Part shown: positions 26,215 to 34,777 of the stretch, piece after piece
Position numbering within the stretch: position 1 is the stretch's first letter
Layout of the letters: every line of letters begins with the position of its first letter
NCBI GenBank assembly: GCA_045804965.1
Contig: JBJMMD010000009.1
Location: 233,137-297,136, forward strand
Length of the DNA stretch: 64,000 bases
Origin: CAVTUU01 sp045804965
GTDB taxonomy: Bacteria; Chloroflexota; Chloroflexia; Thermomicrobiales; UBA6265
Direction: 5' to 3'
Notes under the pieces: model-generated
What the model saw: the letters and a program-made list of their open reading frames with translations, nothing else
The model's database searches: none
What the model was told of the DNA's origin: nothing
Position numbers and translations under genes: made by a program

Positions 26215-27587
26215 TACACGACGGTGACGCCGAGCGCGGCGGTCATGACCGACGCCGAGCCGAGCCCAATCCCGTAATAACTGAACCCTTCCTGTTCCAT
26301 CCGGTCCGGATCGTAGATGTTGCGGCCATCGAAGATGACCGGTTGCTTCAATGTGGCTTTCAGCATCAGGAAATCTGGACTGCGGAACGCGCGCCATTCC
26401 GTGACGATAATGAGCGCTTCCGCGCCTTGGAGCGTGTGCTCCTCGCACTCGCAGAGCACAAGGTGGCCATTCGCGACTTCCGACGGATAGTGCCGCCGCG
26501 CTTCATCCATGGCTTCGGGGTCGAAAGCCTGAACCGTCGCTCCGGCATCCCACAGCGCCTCCATGAGCGTGCGGCTTGGAGCGTCACGCATGTCATTGGT
26601 GTTTGGCTTGAATGAGAGACCCCAGAGCGCGAGGGTGCGTCCGGCGAGATCGCCGTCGAAGTGCTGCCAGATCTTGCGGAAGAGTACGCGTTTCTGGTTC
26701 TCGTTGACTTCTTCGACCGCGCGCAGCAATTGCGCATCGTAGCCGTTCTCAAAGGCGGTGCGTTCCAGCGAGCGCACATCCTTCGGGAAGCACGACCCGC
26801 CGTAGCCGCAGCCGGGGTAGATGAAGTCGTACCCGATCCGAGGATCTGAGCCAATGCCGATACGAACATGCTCGATGTCGACGCCGACTCGCTCGGCGAT
26901 GTTGGCAAGCTCGTTCATAAACGAGATCTTCGTTGCTAGCATCGCGTTCGCCGCGTATTTTGTGAACTCCGCGGACCGGATATCCATTGCCAGAATTCGG
27001 GCGTGGTTGCGATTGAACGGGGCGTACAGCTCGCGCATGGCGTCGATGCCGCGCGGTGAATTGGCGCCGATCACGATCCGATCCGGCTTCATGAAATCGT
27101 CAATCGCTGCCCCTTCTTTGAGGAATTCGGGATTGGAAACGATTTCGAAATCGATGTTCGTGTTTCGGTCGGCGAGCACATTCTCGATGGCGGACCGCAC
27201 CATATCAGCCGTGCCGACCGGGACCGTCGATTTGGTGACGATGATCTTGGCGCGGTTGATGTGCTCGCCGATGGTGCGGGCGACGCTGAGTACGGCGCGG
27301 AGATCGGAAGAACCGTCCTCATTTGGCGGCGTGCCGACTGCGACGACGACATACTCGCCATGGTCGATGCCTGCTCTCGCGTCGGTCGTGAACGAAATGC
27401 GATGGGCGCGGAGGTTGCGGGCGATCATGTCCGCGAGACCGGGCTCGAAGATCGGGACCTCGCCATCGTTCAGGCGAGCAATGCGTTCCTTATCGATGTC
27501 CACGCAGACGACATCATTGCCGACATCGGCAAAGCAGGCGCCGGTCACTAACCCGACATAACCAGTGCCAAAGATCGTTACGCGCAC
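26214..27587 (-). CDS. ugd: UDP-glucose 6-dehydrogenase
   Basis: 457 residues. The N-terminus VTIFGTGYVGLVTGACFADV is the NAD-binding motif of the UDP-glucose/GDP-mannose dehydrogenase family. It contains the conserved TKSTVPVGTAD and SNPEFLKEGAAIDDFMKPDR, and GCGYGGSCFPKDVRSL, whose Cys is the catalytic thiol. The C-terminal NAD/UDP-binding domain has LWGLSFKPNTNDMRDAPS. It oxidises UDP-glucose twice to UDP-glucuronate, which the overlapping epimerase gene would convert further. First gene of a two-gene operon; 27588-27829 is shared with the divergent cyclase gene. Confidence 0.95.
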   Translation of the reverse strand: MRVTIFGTGYVGLVTGACFADVGNDVVCVDIDKERIARLNDGEVPIFEPGLADMIARNLRAHRISFTTDARAGIDHGEYVVVAVGTPPNEDGSSDLRAVLSVARTIGEHINRAKIIVTKSTVPVGTADMVRSAIENVLADRNTNIDFEIVSNPEFLKEGAAIDDFMKPDRIVIGANSPRGIDAMRELYAPFNRNHARILAMDIRSAEFTKYAANAMLATKISFMNELANIAERVGVDIEHVRIGIGSDPRIGYDFIYPGCGYGGSCFPKDVRSLERTAFENGYDAQLLRAVEEVNENQKRVLFRKIWQHFDGDLAGRTLALWGLSFKPNTNDMRDAPSRTLMEALWDAGATVQAFDPEAMDEARRHYPSEVANGHLVLCECEEHTLQGAEALIIVTEWRAFRSPDFLMLKATLKQPVIFDGRNIYDPDRMEQEGFSYYGIGLGSASVMTAALGVTVV

Positions 27588-27829
27588 GGTTTCTTTCCCT
27601 CGCTCAACAGCGGCTCACCACATCAGGCGAATGTATCACACGACGCCGTTTCGGTACGTTACTCCCGGGCCGGTACGTTTGAATCGGCACGTGAAGCGGA
27701 CCTGACACCCTGGCACATGTCTATGATCGGCCATACGATCGGACTAGCCCGTTCGAGGCAGCAGACAGTAGTCGACACGTGAGCGGGAGCACATTTGGTG
27801 GGATGGCGTGATCGAGGGCGGTTCTCATT

Positions 27830-29521
27830 ATGACTGTGACCGACGCCGACATGAGCGCCCGCCCTGCTGGGTCGGCCGTCGCCGGTGTCCGCCAGGACCG
27901 TCTTGAAGCGACGGCAATCGCGCTTTTCCTCATCCTGTTCGCAGCATGGCGATACGCGGTTGGGATGCAAGCACATGACCGTGACATCATGTCTGGCTCC
28001 ATGCTGTTCGCCTCGGCTTGCGCAGCCGCTGTCGCGCTTGTGACTGCACAGCGAAGTTCGGCCAGAACGGCGAGCGGCTGGCGCTTGATCGCGTGTGGTT
28101 TTGCGACCTGGGGAATCTTCAACGGCTGGGAGATCATCGCCGCAGCCAACGGTCGACACGGTCCGTCTGCCGTTGTGGCCACGAGTCTCGCCTTCGTCAC
28201 GATGCTGCCGTCGCTCTGTGGGGGACTCTTGCTGTTTCCGCGAAACCCGGCGAACCCGGCCGTCATCAAGCAATACCGCCGCGATCTTTTACCCGTGGTC
28301 GTCGCGCTGGCGACGACGGGTTGGTTACTCGTCGTCGGACCCGTGTATGCTGCGGCGAATGCCGGGTTTGGAGTCAGGCTCAGCGCCATCGCCCACGGTT
28401 TGGGCGGCGTTGGGTTGTTCGCCACCATCCTCGCCGTGCTCCTGATCGACGGTCGACCGGCCTCGCCGGTGCTCCGGGCGTTTGCCCTCGCCGCGGGAGC
28501 GTTGACCGTCGCCGATGGGTTATGGCTACGGTCTTGGGCAGCGGGACAATCCGCTGAGGGCAGGGCCTCTAATCTGCTCTGGCTCGTGGGATTTGCGCTG
28601 ATCGGAGTTTCTGCCCGGCTCGCACGTCCGCGCGGGACCAACGAAAGCGCAGCCGGATTGACGCTGGACAAGCCTGCCTGGCATGAGCAGACAGCAAATC
28701 TGTCGCTCGTGCTGCTGCTATCGCTTGCCGGCATCCAGGAAGCACGCGGCGAATTCACGACGCGAGGTATCGAGATAACGATCGCGGCTTCGCTGGCGGT
28801 GCTCTGGTTCGTGATCGCGCGCTCAGCGTTCGCTTTCCATAATGCTCGCCGGATGAACGCGGAAATCGGCCACCTCAGCAACCGACTCGACGGTTTGATT
28901 CAGGAAGTAGGGCGGGATCCACTCACCGGCCTCGTCAATCGCCGGCTGATCCCCGAGCGGATCGACCAGGCGCTGGCCCAGGTGCGAAGCGAGGGGAAAC
29001 CGCTCGCCGTGGCGTTGATCGATCTCGACAACCTCAAGCGAATCAACGATTCACTAGGTCATGACGCCGGCGACCGGGTGATTTGCACGGTTGCGCGCAT
29101 TCTCAGCGCGTCGTGCCGTGGCGGCGATGTGGCGGCGCGGTATGCCGGTGACGAATTTGTGCTGGTGCTGCCTGGCGTGGCCGAGGAGGCCGCGGCCGCC
29201 GTTTGTGAGCGGATCATTGACGACCTCCGGCAGCGGAGCAAAGCGTTTGCAATCGGCGGAGACATCAAGCTCGGGTTGTCGATTGGTGTTGCGGCCACGA
29301 ACCATGCGTGCCGCAGCGCTGAGCACATGCTGCGGATTGCCGATGCCTCAATGTACGACGCCAAGAGCGCCGGCAAAAACCGCTACCACATCGTCGACGC
29401 CGACACCCTGATGCCCCTCAACCGCGACTTCGCCGCCGAGTTCCCCAAGCTATCCACCGCATACGTCTATCGCCTCGGTGATCGGCGCGGTCAACCGGAC
29501 GTGGAGCGGGTGACGGGGTAA
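27830..29521 (+). CDS. Membrane-bound diguanylate cyclase (GGDEF)
   Basis: 563 residues. The first ~340 contain about eight to nine membrane segments and no known sensory family that I can name. The C-terminal domain starts at RDPLTGLVNRR, has DLDNLKRINDSLGHDAGD, and carries the active-site motif as AGDEF (439-443), a known functional variant. An RxxD product-inhibition site, RGGD (430-433), lies at the standard 5-residue distance. It probably makes c-di-GMP in response to a membrane signal. Twelve bases before the next gene, so likely co-transcribed with it. Confidence 0.9.
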   Translation: MTVTDADMSARPAGSAVAGVRQDRLEATAIALFLILFAAWRYAVGMQAHDRDIMSGSMLFASACAAAVALVTAQRSSARTASGWRLIACGFATWGIFNGWEIIAAANGRHGPSAVVATSLAFVTMLPSLCGGLLLFPRNPANPAVIKQYRRDLLPVVVALATTGWLLVVGPVYAAANAGFGVRLSAIAHGLGGVGLFATILAVLLIDGRPASPVLRAFALAAGALTVADGLWLRSWAAGQSAEGRASNLLWLVGFALIGVSARLARPRGTNESAAGLTLDKPAWHEQTANLSLVLLLSLAGIQEARGEFTTRGIEITIAASLAVLWFVIARSAFAFHNARRMNAEIGHLSNRLDGLIQEVGRDPLTGLVNRRLIPERIDQALAQVRSEGKPLAVALIDLDNLKRINDSLGHDAGDRVICTVARILSASCRGGDVAARYAGDEFVLVLPGVAEEAAAAVCERIIDDLRQRSKAFAIGGDIKLGLSIGVAATNHACRSAEHMLRIADASMYDAKSAGKNRYHIVDADTLMPLNRDFAAEFPKLSTAYVYRLGDRRGQPDVERVTG

Positions 29522-29533
29522 GATGCCTTTGGA

Positions 29534-30475
29534 ATGGACTTCGCAGATTTAAAGCTGCACACGGGACAACCATTACCACCGCGACTGGTAACGACCGTCA
29601 GCAAGTGGGCCCAACGTGAGTTGACCCCCGGCTGGCTTGAGTCACTGCCGGCGACGGTGTCCGAGCTATGCGGGAAATGGCGCATTGAACTCGATGCAGT
29701 CATCCCCGAGACAAACATCACCTTGGTGCTCTTAGGTCACTCGGCTGAACTTGGCCCGGTCGTGATCAAGTCGTCACCGATCATAGATGAGTTCCGTTCC
29801 GAGGCGACCGCATTGGAGTTGGTGGCGAGCGATAACGTTGCGCGACTGCATGATGTCGATTTCGAGCGCAATATCATGGTCATCGAGCGGATCGTGCCTG
29901 GCACGCAACTTCTCAACGCCGGAATGACCGATGAGAATGCGACGCGTTTGGCGGCCGAAACGGTTGCGACCATGTGGCATCCGGTGCCGAATCCAGACGG
30001 ACTTCATCCGTTGCGCCAATGGATGCGCGCCCTGTTCGACTGGCCGCCACATCCCGAACTGATCGCGCCCGATCTGATTCAACACGCGCAGGAATTGGGA
30101 TCGGCGCTGCTCGCGCGGTCGTCGCGAGTCTGCCTCTTGCACGGTGATTTTCAGCATCATAATTTGCTTCAGCGCGAAAATGGAGAATGGGCCATCATCG
30201 ATCCCAAGGGTGTGGTTGGCGACCCGGGTTTCGAGATTGCCGCCTGGATGTACAACCCGCCGGGTGTGACGGCTCGTGATGATTACCTGGATTTAGCTGA
30301 ACGACGGGTGGCTATTTGTAGCGAAGTCTGGGGAATCGATCCGCAGAAATTGATCGCATGGGCATTCGTAGGGGCAGTGTTGTCTGCCTGTTGGTCTGCC
30401 AGCGATTCCACGACTGAGGGACTGCTGAACCATTTCGATCTCGGAGCTCACAAGTTACGGACGCTCTTGCGATGA
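29534..30475 (+). CDS. Aminoglycoside/streptomycin 6-phosphotransferase-like kinase
   Basis: 313 residues. The C-terminal catalytic core has LLHGDFQHHNLL (catalytic HGDxxxxN) and IIDPKGVVGDPGFEIAAWMYNP, the metal-binding DPKG form typical of the streptomycin/hydroxyurea phosphotransferase (APH-6/Hur) branch. The N-terminal kinase lobe has GPVVIKSS with the ATP-contacting Lys. It could confer aminoglycoside resistance or phosphorylate a natural metabolite. Resistance is an inference from family only. It follows the cyclase by 12 bases, an unusual partner, and converges on the methyltransferase gene. Confidence 0.8.
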   Translation: MDFADLKLHTGQPLPPRLVTTVSKWAQRELTPGWLESLPATVSELCGKWRIELDAVIPETNITLVLLGHSAELGPVVIKSSPIIDEFRSEATALELVASDNVARLHDVDFERNIMVIERIVPGTQLLNAGMTDENATRLAAETVATMWHPVPNPDGLHPLRQWMRALFDWPPHPELIAPDLIQHAQELGSALLARSSRVCLLHGDFQHHNLLQRENGEWAIIDPKGVVGDPGFEIAAWMYNPPGVTARDDYLDLAERRVAICSEVWGIDPQKLIAWAFVGAVLSACWSASDSTTEGLLNHFDLGAHKLRTLLR

Positions 30476-30586
30476 AAGACCTACCATGAGTAACCGTCCG
30501 CTCCGAAAGCGACCAGAAGAGAGCAAAGCTCACCTAACTTAGGGTTTGCGGATAAGCAACGTTGTCCGAAAAACGTGAAATGCGAG

Positions 30587-31489
30587 TCACATTGGGGCAA
30601 TGCCGATGTAGAGACCTCGGCCGCTGAGGCCTACTGGGTCGTGCTCAACCGTAAATCCCGCGTTGCGAAATGCTGCCATCGTGTCCTCTCGAGTGAAGAG
30701 GCCGAATTCGTGGTGTTCGACAAAGGTATCCACCGTGGTTCCGCGGGCGACGAGGTGGTGGATGTCGAGCGTTGAGACTCGGCCAGAGAGCCCGCTGACG
30801 AGCACCCGAGCGATTTTGAGGTTGGGTTCGTCACTAGCATCGACGGCTACACGGCCGTTTTCCCACGCATCCGGCGCAATCCAGGGTTCGACCAAAAGGA
30901 GGCCGCCTGGATGAAGGTGGCGAGCAAAATTCTTGAGCGTGCGGCGTAGGCGGGACATCGTTTTCACGTACCCAATCGAGCTGCCAAGGCACAAGATCAC
31001 ATCAAACCGGCGTCCAAGGTCGAATTCGACCATATCCGCAACGTGGATTGAAATCCCTGGGAGTTTCGCGCGGGCGATTTCCACCATCTCGGGACTTACG
31101 TCAAGTCCTTCGACTGCATAATGGTCGCGAAGGTGAACGAGGTGCCGGCCTGTCCCGCATGCGACATCCAACAGGCTTGCGCCTGCGGATTGCTTCTGCT
31201 TGCCGATGAGTTCGCAGACTTTTCGGGCGCTGGCTGCAGCGTCGAACCGTGAGCCGTAAATTGCATCGTAGATGCTCGCCGAGTCAGTGTACACGGCTCG
31301 TTCCTCCAAGTCGCCAGGACTGTAGTGAGGCTCCTCGCCCTCAAGCTCATCAAACGACCCACCTTCTAGCTCATCAATCTCGTGCTGATACGATTTCCAG
31401 GCAGCGGGGTTTGCCCGCAGGCGTTCGACCGACTCATTTACTTGTTGCCAGAAGCGACGCTTCTGGCAGTCATCTACCAGATCGGTCAC
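30587..31489 (-). CDS. SAM-dependent methyltransferase fused in frame to an antitoxin-like N-terminus
   Basis: The open frame gives 300 residues. The C-terminal ~235 are a class I methyltransferase: LLDVACGTGRHLVHL (SAM motif I), VEGLDVSPEMVEIARAK, FDVILCLGSSIGY and LHPGGLLLVEPWI. The first ~65 residues belong to an antitoxin-like protein whose own start is at 31579, cut off by an in-frame TGA at 31547-31549. A second start, GTG at 31294 with GGAGG (complement of 31303-31307) 8 bases upstream, would give the methyltransferase alone and is the more likely product. Substrate unknown. Confidence 0.75.
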   Translation of the reverse strand: MTDLVDDCQKRRFWQQVNESVERLRANPAAWKSYQHEIDELEGGSFDELEGEEPHYSPGDLEERAVYTDSASIYDAIYGSRFDAAASARKVCELIGKQKQSAGASLLDVACGTGRHLVHLRDHYAVEGLDVSPEMVEIARAKLPGISIHVADMVEFDLGRRFDVILCLGSSIGYVKTMSRLRRTLKNFARHLHPGGLLLVEPWIAPDAWENGRVAVDASDEPNLKIARVLVSGLSGRVSTLDIHHLVARGTTVDTFVEHHEFGLFTREDTMAAFRNAGFTVEHDPVGLSGRGLYIGIAPM

Positions 31490-31579
31490 GATCTGGCCGA
31501 TCGGCCGATGCTCCTGCTTGGCGAGTTCTCGGAGCTTCGAATGCGTTCAATCCTCGACGCGGACCACGGCGGTAGCCAT
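31295..31579 (-). pseudogene. Antitoxin-like (ribbon-helix-helix) gene with in-frame TGA
   Basis: From ATG 31579 (strong AGGAAGGAG on the minus strand) the frame reads MATAVVRVED, TGA (31547-31549), then THSKLRELAKQEHRPIGQIV, and later DDCQKRRFWQQVNES. This resembles the antitoxins of MazF/PIN-type modules: an RHH-like front and an acidic tail of the EELEGEEPHYS style. The TGA is one base from TGG, CGA or GGA. No stop separates it from the methyltransferase, and no toxin gene is adjacent. Confidence 0.55.
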
Positions 31580-31666
31580 ATCGCTCCTTCCTTCCAGCCC
31601 AAGGTCGCACCGACCATCGGATGCAATTGTGCCTCAGTTAACGCCAGTAGTCAGGATTCTGGTAAT

Positions 31667-31690
31667 CAGGCGTCAGGCGTCAGGCAGTAG
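31667..31690. repeat. Short tandem AGGCGTC repeat
   Basis: CAGGCGTCAGGCGTCAGGCAG is two and a half copies of a 7-base unit directly before the DUF1801 gene. Confidence 0.5.
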
Positions 31691-31700
31691 GTAGAACAGC

Positions 31701-32063
31701 GTGAAAGGTACAGCCAATAATGTTGACGAGTATTTGCAGGAAGTGCTGGAAAATCGGCGTGAGGCGATGATCGCACCCCGGAATCGGCGCCGGAAGCTCC
31801 TTGTTGGCTATGATGAACGCATCGGCTATGGCATGCCTTCCTTTAGCAGGAATGGGACGGTCAAGGTCGGATTTGCAAGTCAGCGGAACTACATATCCTT
31901 CTCCGTTCTCAAGACCGACGTCGTGAACCGGCGCCGCGATGAGCTGCCCGCGAAATCAGGCAAAGGGTGCATTCGCTATAGCAGTCCGAGCCAGATGGAT
32001 TTCGAGGTGATCGAGCAGATGCTGCGGGAGACAGTCGAGGATTCCAACGAGGTCTGCGCTTAA
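31701..32063 (+). CDS. DUF1801 (YdhG-like) domain protein
   Basis: 120 residues from GTG 31701; the ribosome-binding site is weak. It contains VDEYLQEVLENRREAM followed by IGYGMPSFSRNGTVKVGFAS and a hydrophobic NYISFSV, matching the DUF1801 fold, which is small, cytosolic and of unknown biochemical role. It is transcribed towards the P-type ATPase, with only 13 bases between the two stops. Confidence 0.75.
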   Translation: MKGTANNVDEYLQEVLENRREAMIAPRNRRRKLLVGYDERIGYGMPSFSRNGTVKVGFASQRNYISFSVLKTDVVNRRRDELPAKSGKGCIRYSSPSQMDFEVIEQMLRETVEDSNEVCA

Positions 32064-32076
32064 GAGATTGCTCGAG

Positions 32077-34593
32077 TCACTCGCGTCTGTATCCGAAAAA
32101 CCGCTCGAATATCTGATACTGCCACGCGGCTCGGAGTGCCAACATCCAAGCGACGGCCACAGCGCTTATCAGCAGATAGTCAGTGGCACTCATCAGCGTG
32201 GTTCCGAAGAAGTCGCGGACCGGTCTTATCGCCACGATGACGGCGTACAGGGGCAACATCGCGATCGCCAGGATCGTCGGGCGCCAGTCATGGTGCGTTT
32301 CTTCGATGACCGCAAACCATTTGTTCGGCGGCGCTGCAAACGGGACCAAAGCCACACCGGCCAAAATCAATAGATAGGTCAATGCATCGCGGGCAACCGA
32401 TTTCTCGTCGACGGCTGAGGTGACCGAATACCCCTGTCGGCGAAACGATTCGAGATCAATCTCGTGCAGAAAATAAAACAACATGTAAACGACAAAGCCG
32501 GCAAACGCGAGCGTTAGGACCGCGGGAACAACGAAAACGACGAGTGAATGAATCAGACTGCGTGGTGGGGTGCTCGGGTGCGCCCACAGGGCGAGACCAA
32601 AGGTTGGAATGCCGACAGTGAGGATGGTTAACAACGACATATGCGCTGGTGAAAATGGGAACTGGACTGGAATAACTGCGACGAACGCGATGATGAACGT
32701 TACGACAAAGACGCGGACTAAGAAGAGCGACATCACCCCCTGTAGGCCCATGCGGATGCGTTGACCTTCACTGAAGGCGGAAGGCAGAACATTGAACGAA
32801 TCGTCGAGGAGGACAATGTCTGCTGCCGCGCGGGTCGCCTGGCTGCCACTCTCCATGGCGATGCCGAGGTCTGCTTTTTTGAGTGAAAGCACGTCGTTCA
32901 CCCCGTCGCCGGTCATCGCGACATAGTGGCCCTGGCGGCGCAGTGCGTCGACGAGACCTTCTTTCTGTTCAGGTGTGATTCGGCCGAAGATCGTATTGGT
33001 TGCCGCCGCTTCGTCAAATTCGGCTGGACCGAGTTCTTCCAAATCGAGTCCGGAAATCAGCCTCGCGTCGGGTGAGAGTCCAGCTTGGATGGCCAGGGCG
33101 GCGACGGTTTCGGGGTTGTCACCCGAGATGATCTTCAGTGAGATGCCGGCTTTCTGGAATCCGGCGAGGGTCTCGCGGGAGTGAGGTCGAAGCTCGTCCT
33201 CGAACGCCAGCCATGCTTTCGGTGCGAGGTCTGCAGGTAGCGCGGGGTTGCCGGCTGAATCGTGAAGTTTCTCAGGGGTCTTGGCTGAGGCGAATAACAA
33301 GACTCGCAGACCTTGGTCGGTGAACTCCTTCGGGGGATCGCCGGGCGCATGGGCAAGGACTCTGCTTAGCATCTCAGGTGCGCCGAGCGCGAAGACGCCG
33401 CCGATATCCCCGTTTTGTCCCGCGACCGCGCTCCATTTGCGATCTGAAGAAAACGGCACCTCGTCGACGAGCTCCATCTTCGATCCTGAGTATTCGGCGG
33501 CAATCGCATCGGACGTTTTTGTGCCGCTGGTCGCACTGGCCACGAACGCGCCGATTTGGTCCGGCAGGTCAGCACCATCACCATTGATCGGAGATAACTC
33601 GACCAACTTCAACTTGTTCGCGGTCAAGGTGCCGGTTTTGTCCATGCAGAAGATATCGACGTTCGAAAGTGATTCCACGGCGTTGGTTTGTTGGATAAGG
33701 GCATTGTGTTTGGACAAGCGGAGCGCGGCCATCGAATACGTGACCGTGATCATGAGGAAGAGGCCGGGCGGAACAATGCCAACCACGACTGCTGCCGAGA
33801 GCACGGTGCTTCTGAAGTCGTAGTTCCAAACTGCTGAACTTATGAATAGCATCGCCAAGAAAATCCCCGCGATGACGAGCTGCAGGCGAACGATCTGATT
33901 AACGTTGTGTTGCAGCGGTGTCAGCACCACCCGGTAAGCCCTGGCGCCGACAGCGATGTTGCTGGCGAGCATGTCGTCGCCGACCTTTTCAGCTTCATAC
34001 GACGCAGAGCCGGACACGCAGAACGAACCGGCATAGACCGGGTCGCCCGCCTTCATTTCGACCAAATCGGCTTCGCCTGTGAGCAGCGACTCGTCGACGA
34101 ACATCTCACCGGGACCAACGACCTGACCATCAAGCATGATTTGGTCGCCGGCCCGGACAACCAAGATGTCTCCGACGACAAGATCGTCCGGATCGACCTG
34201 CCGCCCCTGGCCATCGCGTAGGACGGTCGCCTTCGCCCTTGCCAGAAGCGCGATTTGGTCAAGGCGTCGTTTGGCGAACGTCTCTTGAACGATGCCGATG
34301 CCTGCGTTGATAAACGCGAGGCCCGAAGAAAGAAGCGCGTCCTTGGGCAGACCGAGGATGACGAGGACCGCTCCGACCGCGATCAGCGTCACATTAATAA
34401 AGGTGAACAGATTGTCGCGGATGATTTGGCCGTAGGTGCGACTCGTTTCATGCCTGACCCGATTCCCGAGTCCCTTGGACCTGCGCTCGTCGGCCTCGGC
34501 GTCGGTGAGACCGGTCTCCGGATTGGTCTTATCGAGCGCGCCCGATTCGGTTTCCGTCCCGTCTTCAGCTTTGAGGACCGTGCTCGTTTGCAC
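32077..34593 (-). CDS. HAD-IC P-type ATPase, CtpE-like cation transporter
   Basis: 838 residues from GTG 34593 (GGAG upstream). It lacks metal-binding N-terminal domains and starts near the ISGDN-type actuator region, with LLTGEADLV (TGE) and the phosphorylation motif DKTGTLT. MTGDGVNDVLSLKKADLGIAM, the hinge motif, is complete. The overall layout (two helices before the TGE region and a long C-terminal membrane part) resembles CtpE, implicated in Ca2+ transport in mycobacteria. The helix-4 motif is VPPGL, where many P2 ATPases have PEGL, so an expected Glu ligand is missing. Specificity is uncertain. Confidence 0.85.
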   Translation of the reverse strand: MQTSTVLKAEDGTETESGALDKTNPETGLTDAEADERRSKGLGNRVRHETSRTYGQIIRDNLFTFINVTLIAVGAVLVILGLPKDALLSSGLAFINAGIGIVQETFAKRRLDQIALLARAKATVLRDGQGRQVDPDDLVVGDILVVRAGDQIMLDGQVVGPGEMFVDESLLTGEADLVEMKAGDPVYAGSFCVSGSASYEAEKVGDDMLASNIAVGARAYRVVLTPLQHNVNQIVRLQLVIAGIFLAMLFISSAVWNYDFRSTVLSAAVVVGIVPPGLFLMITVTYSMAALRLSKHNALIQQTNAVESLSNVDIFCMDKTGTLTANKLKLVELSPINGDGADLPDQIGAFVASATSGTKTSDAIAAEYSGSKMELVDEVPFSSDRKWSAVAGQNGDIGGVFALGAPEMLSRVLAHAPGDPPKEFTDQGLRVLLFASAKTPEKLHDSAGNPALPADLAPKAWLAFEDELRPHSRETLAGFQKAGISLKIISGDNPETVAALAIQAGLSPDARLISGLDLEELGPAEFDEAAATNTIFGRITPEQKEGLVDALRRQGHYVAMTGDGVNDVLSLKKADLGIAMESGSQATRAAADIVLLDDSFNVLPSAFSEGQRIRMGLQGVMSLFLVRVFVVTFIIAFVAVIPVQFPFSPAHMSLLTILTVGIPTFGLALWAHPSTPPRSLIHSLVVFVVPAVLTLAFAGFVVYMLFYFLHEIDLESFRRQGYSVTSAVDEKSVARDALTYLLILAGVALVPFAAPPNKWFAVIEETHHDWRPTILAIAMLPLYAVIVAIRPVRDFFGTTLMSATDYLLISAVAVAWMLALRAAWQYQIFERFFGYRRE

Positions 34594-34777
34594 TTGCCGG
34601 CTCCATGAGCCCCCGTTGATGCCGAGTCGGAGCTCTTCGTGGTTGCGGTACGGACGAATCCGTGGCGTTCCAAGTGTTTTGACAGTGGCGGTTAGGGCTA
34701 CGGCAGTCCATTAGATGGTACTCAATGAACGCTACCCTATCTCGATTGAGCTAGCTTTCTGTCTATAAAGATGTTTC

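Noticed and set aside
27721..28881. 386-residue minus-strand frame opposite the diguanylate cyclase
   Set aside because: Low-complexity shadow; the + strand carries membrane helices and the GGDEF domain.
31547..31549. Possible TGA recoding as Trp
   Set aside because: TGA serves as a normal stop elsewhere in the window, so genome-wide recoding is excluded; mutation or error is simpler.
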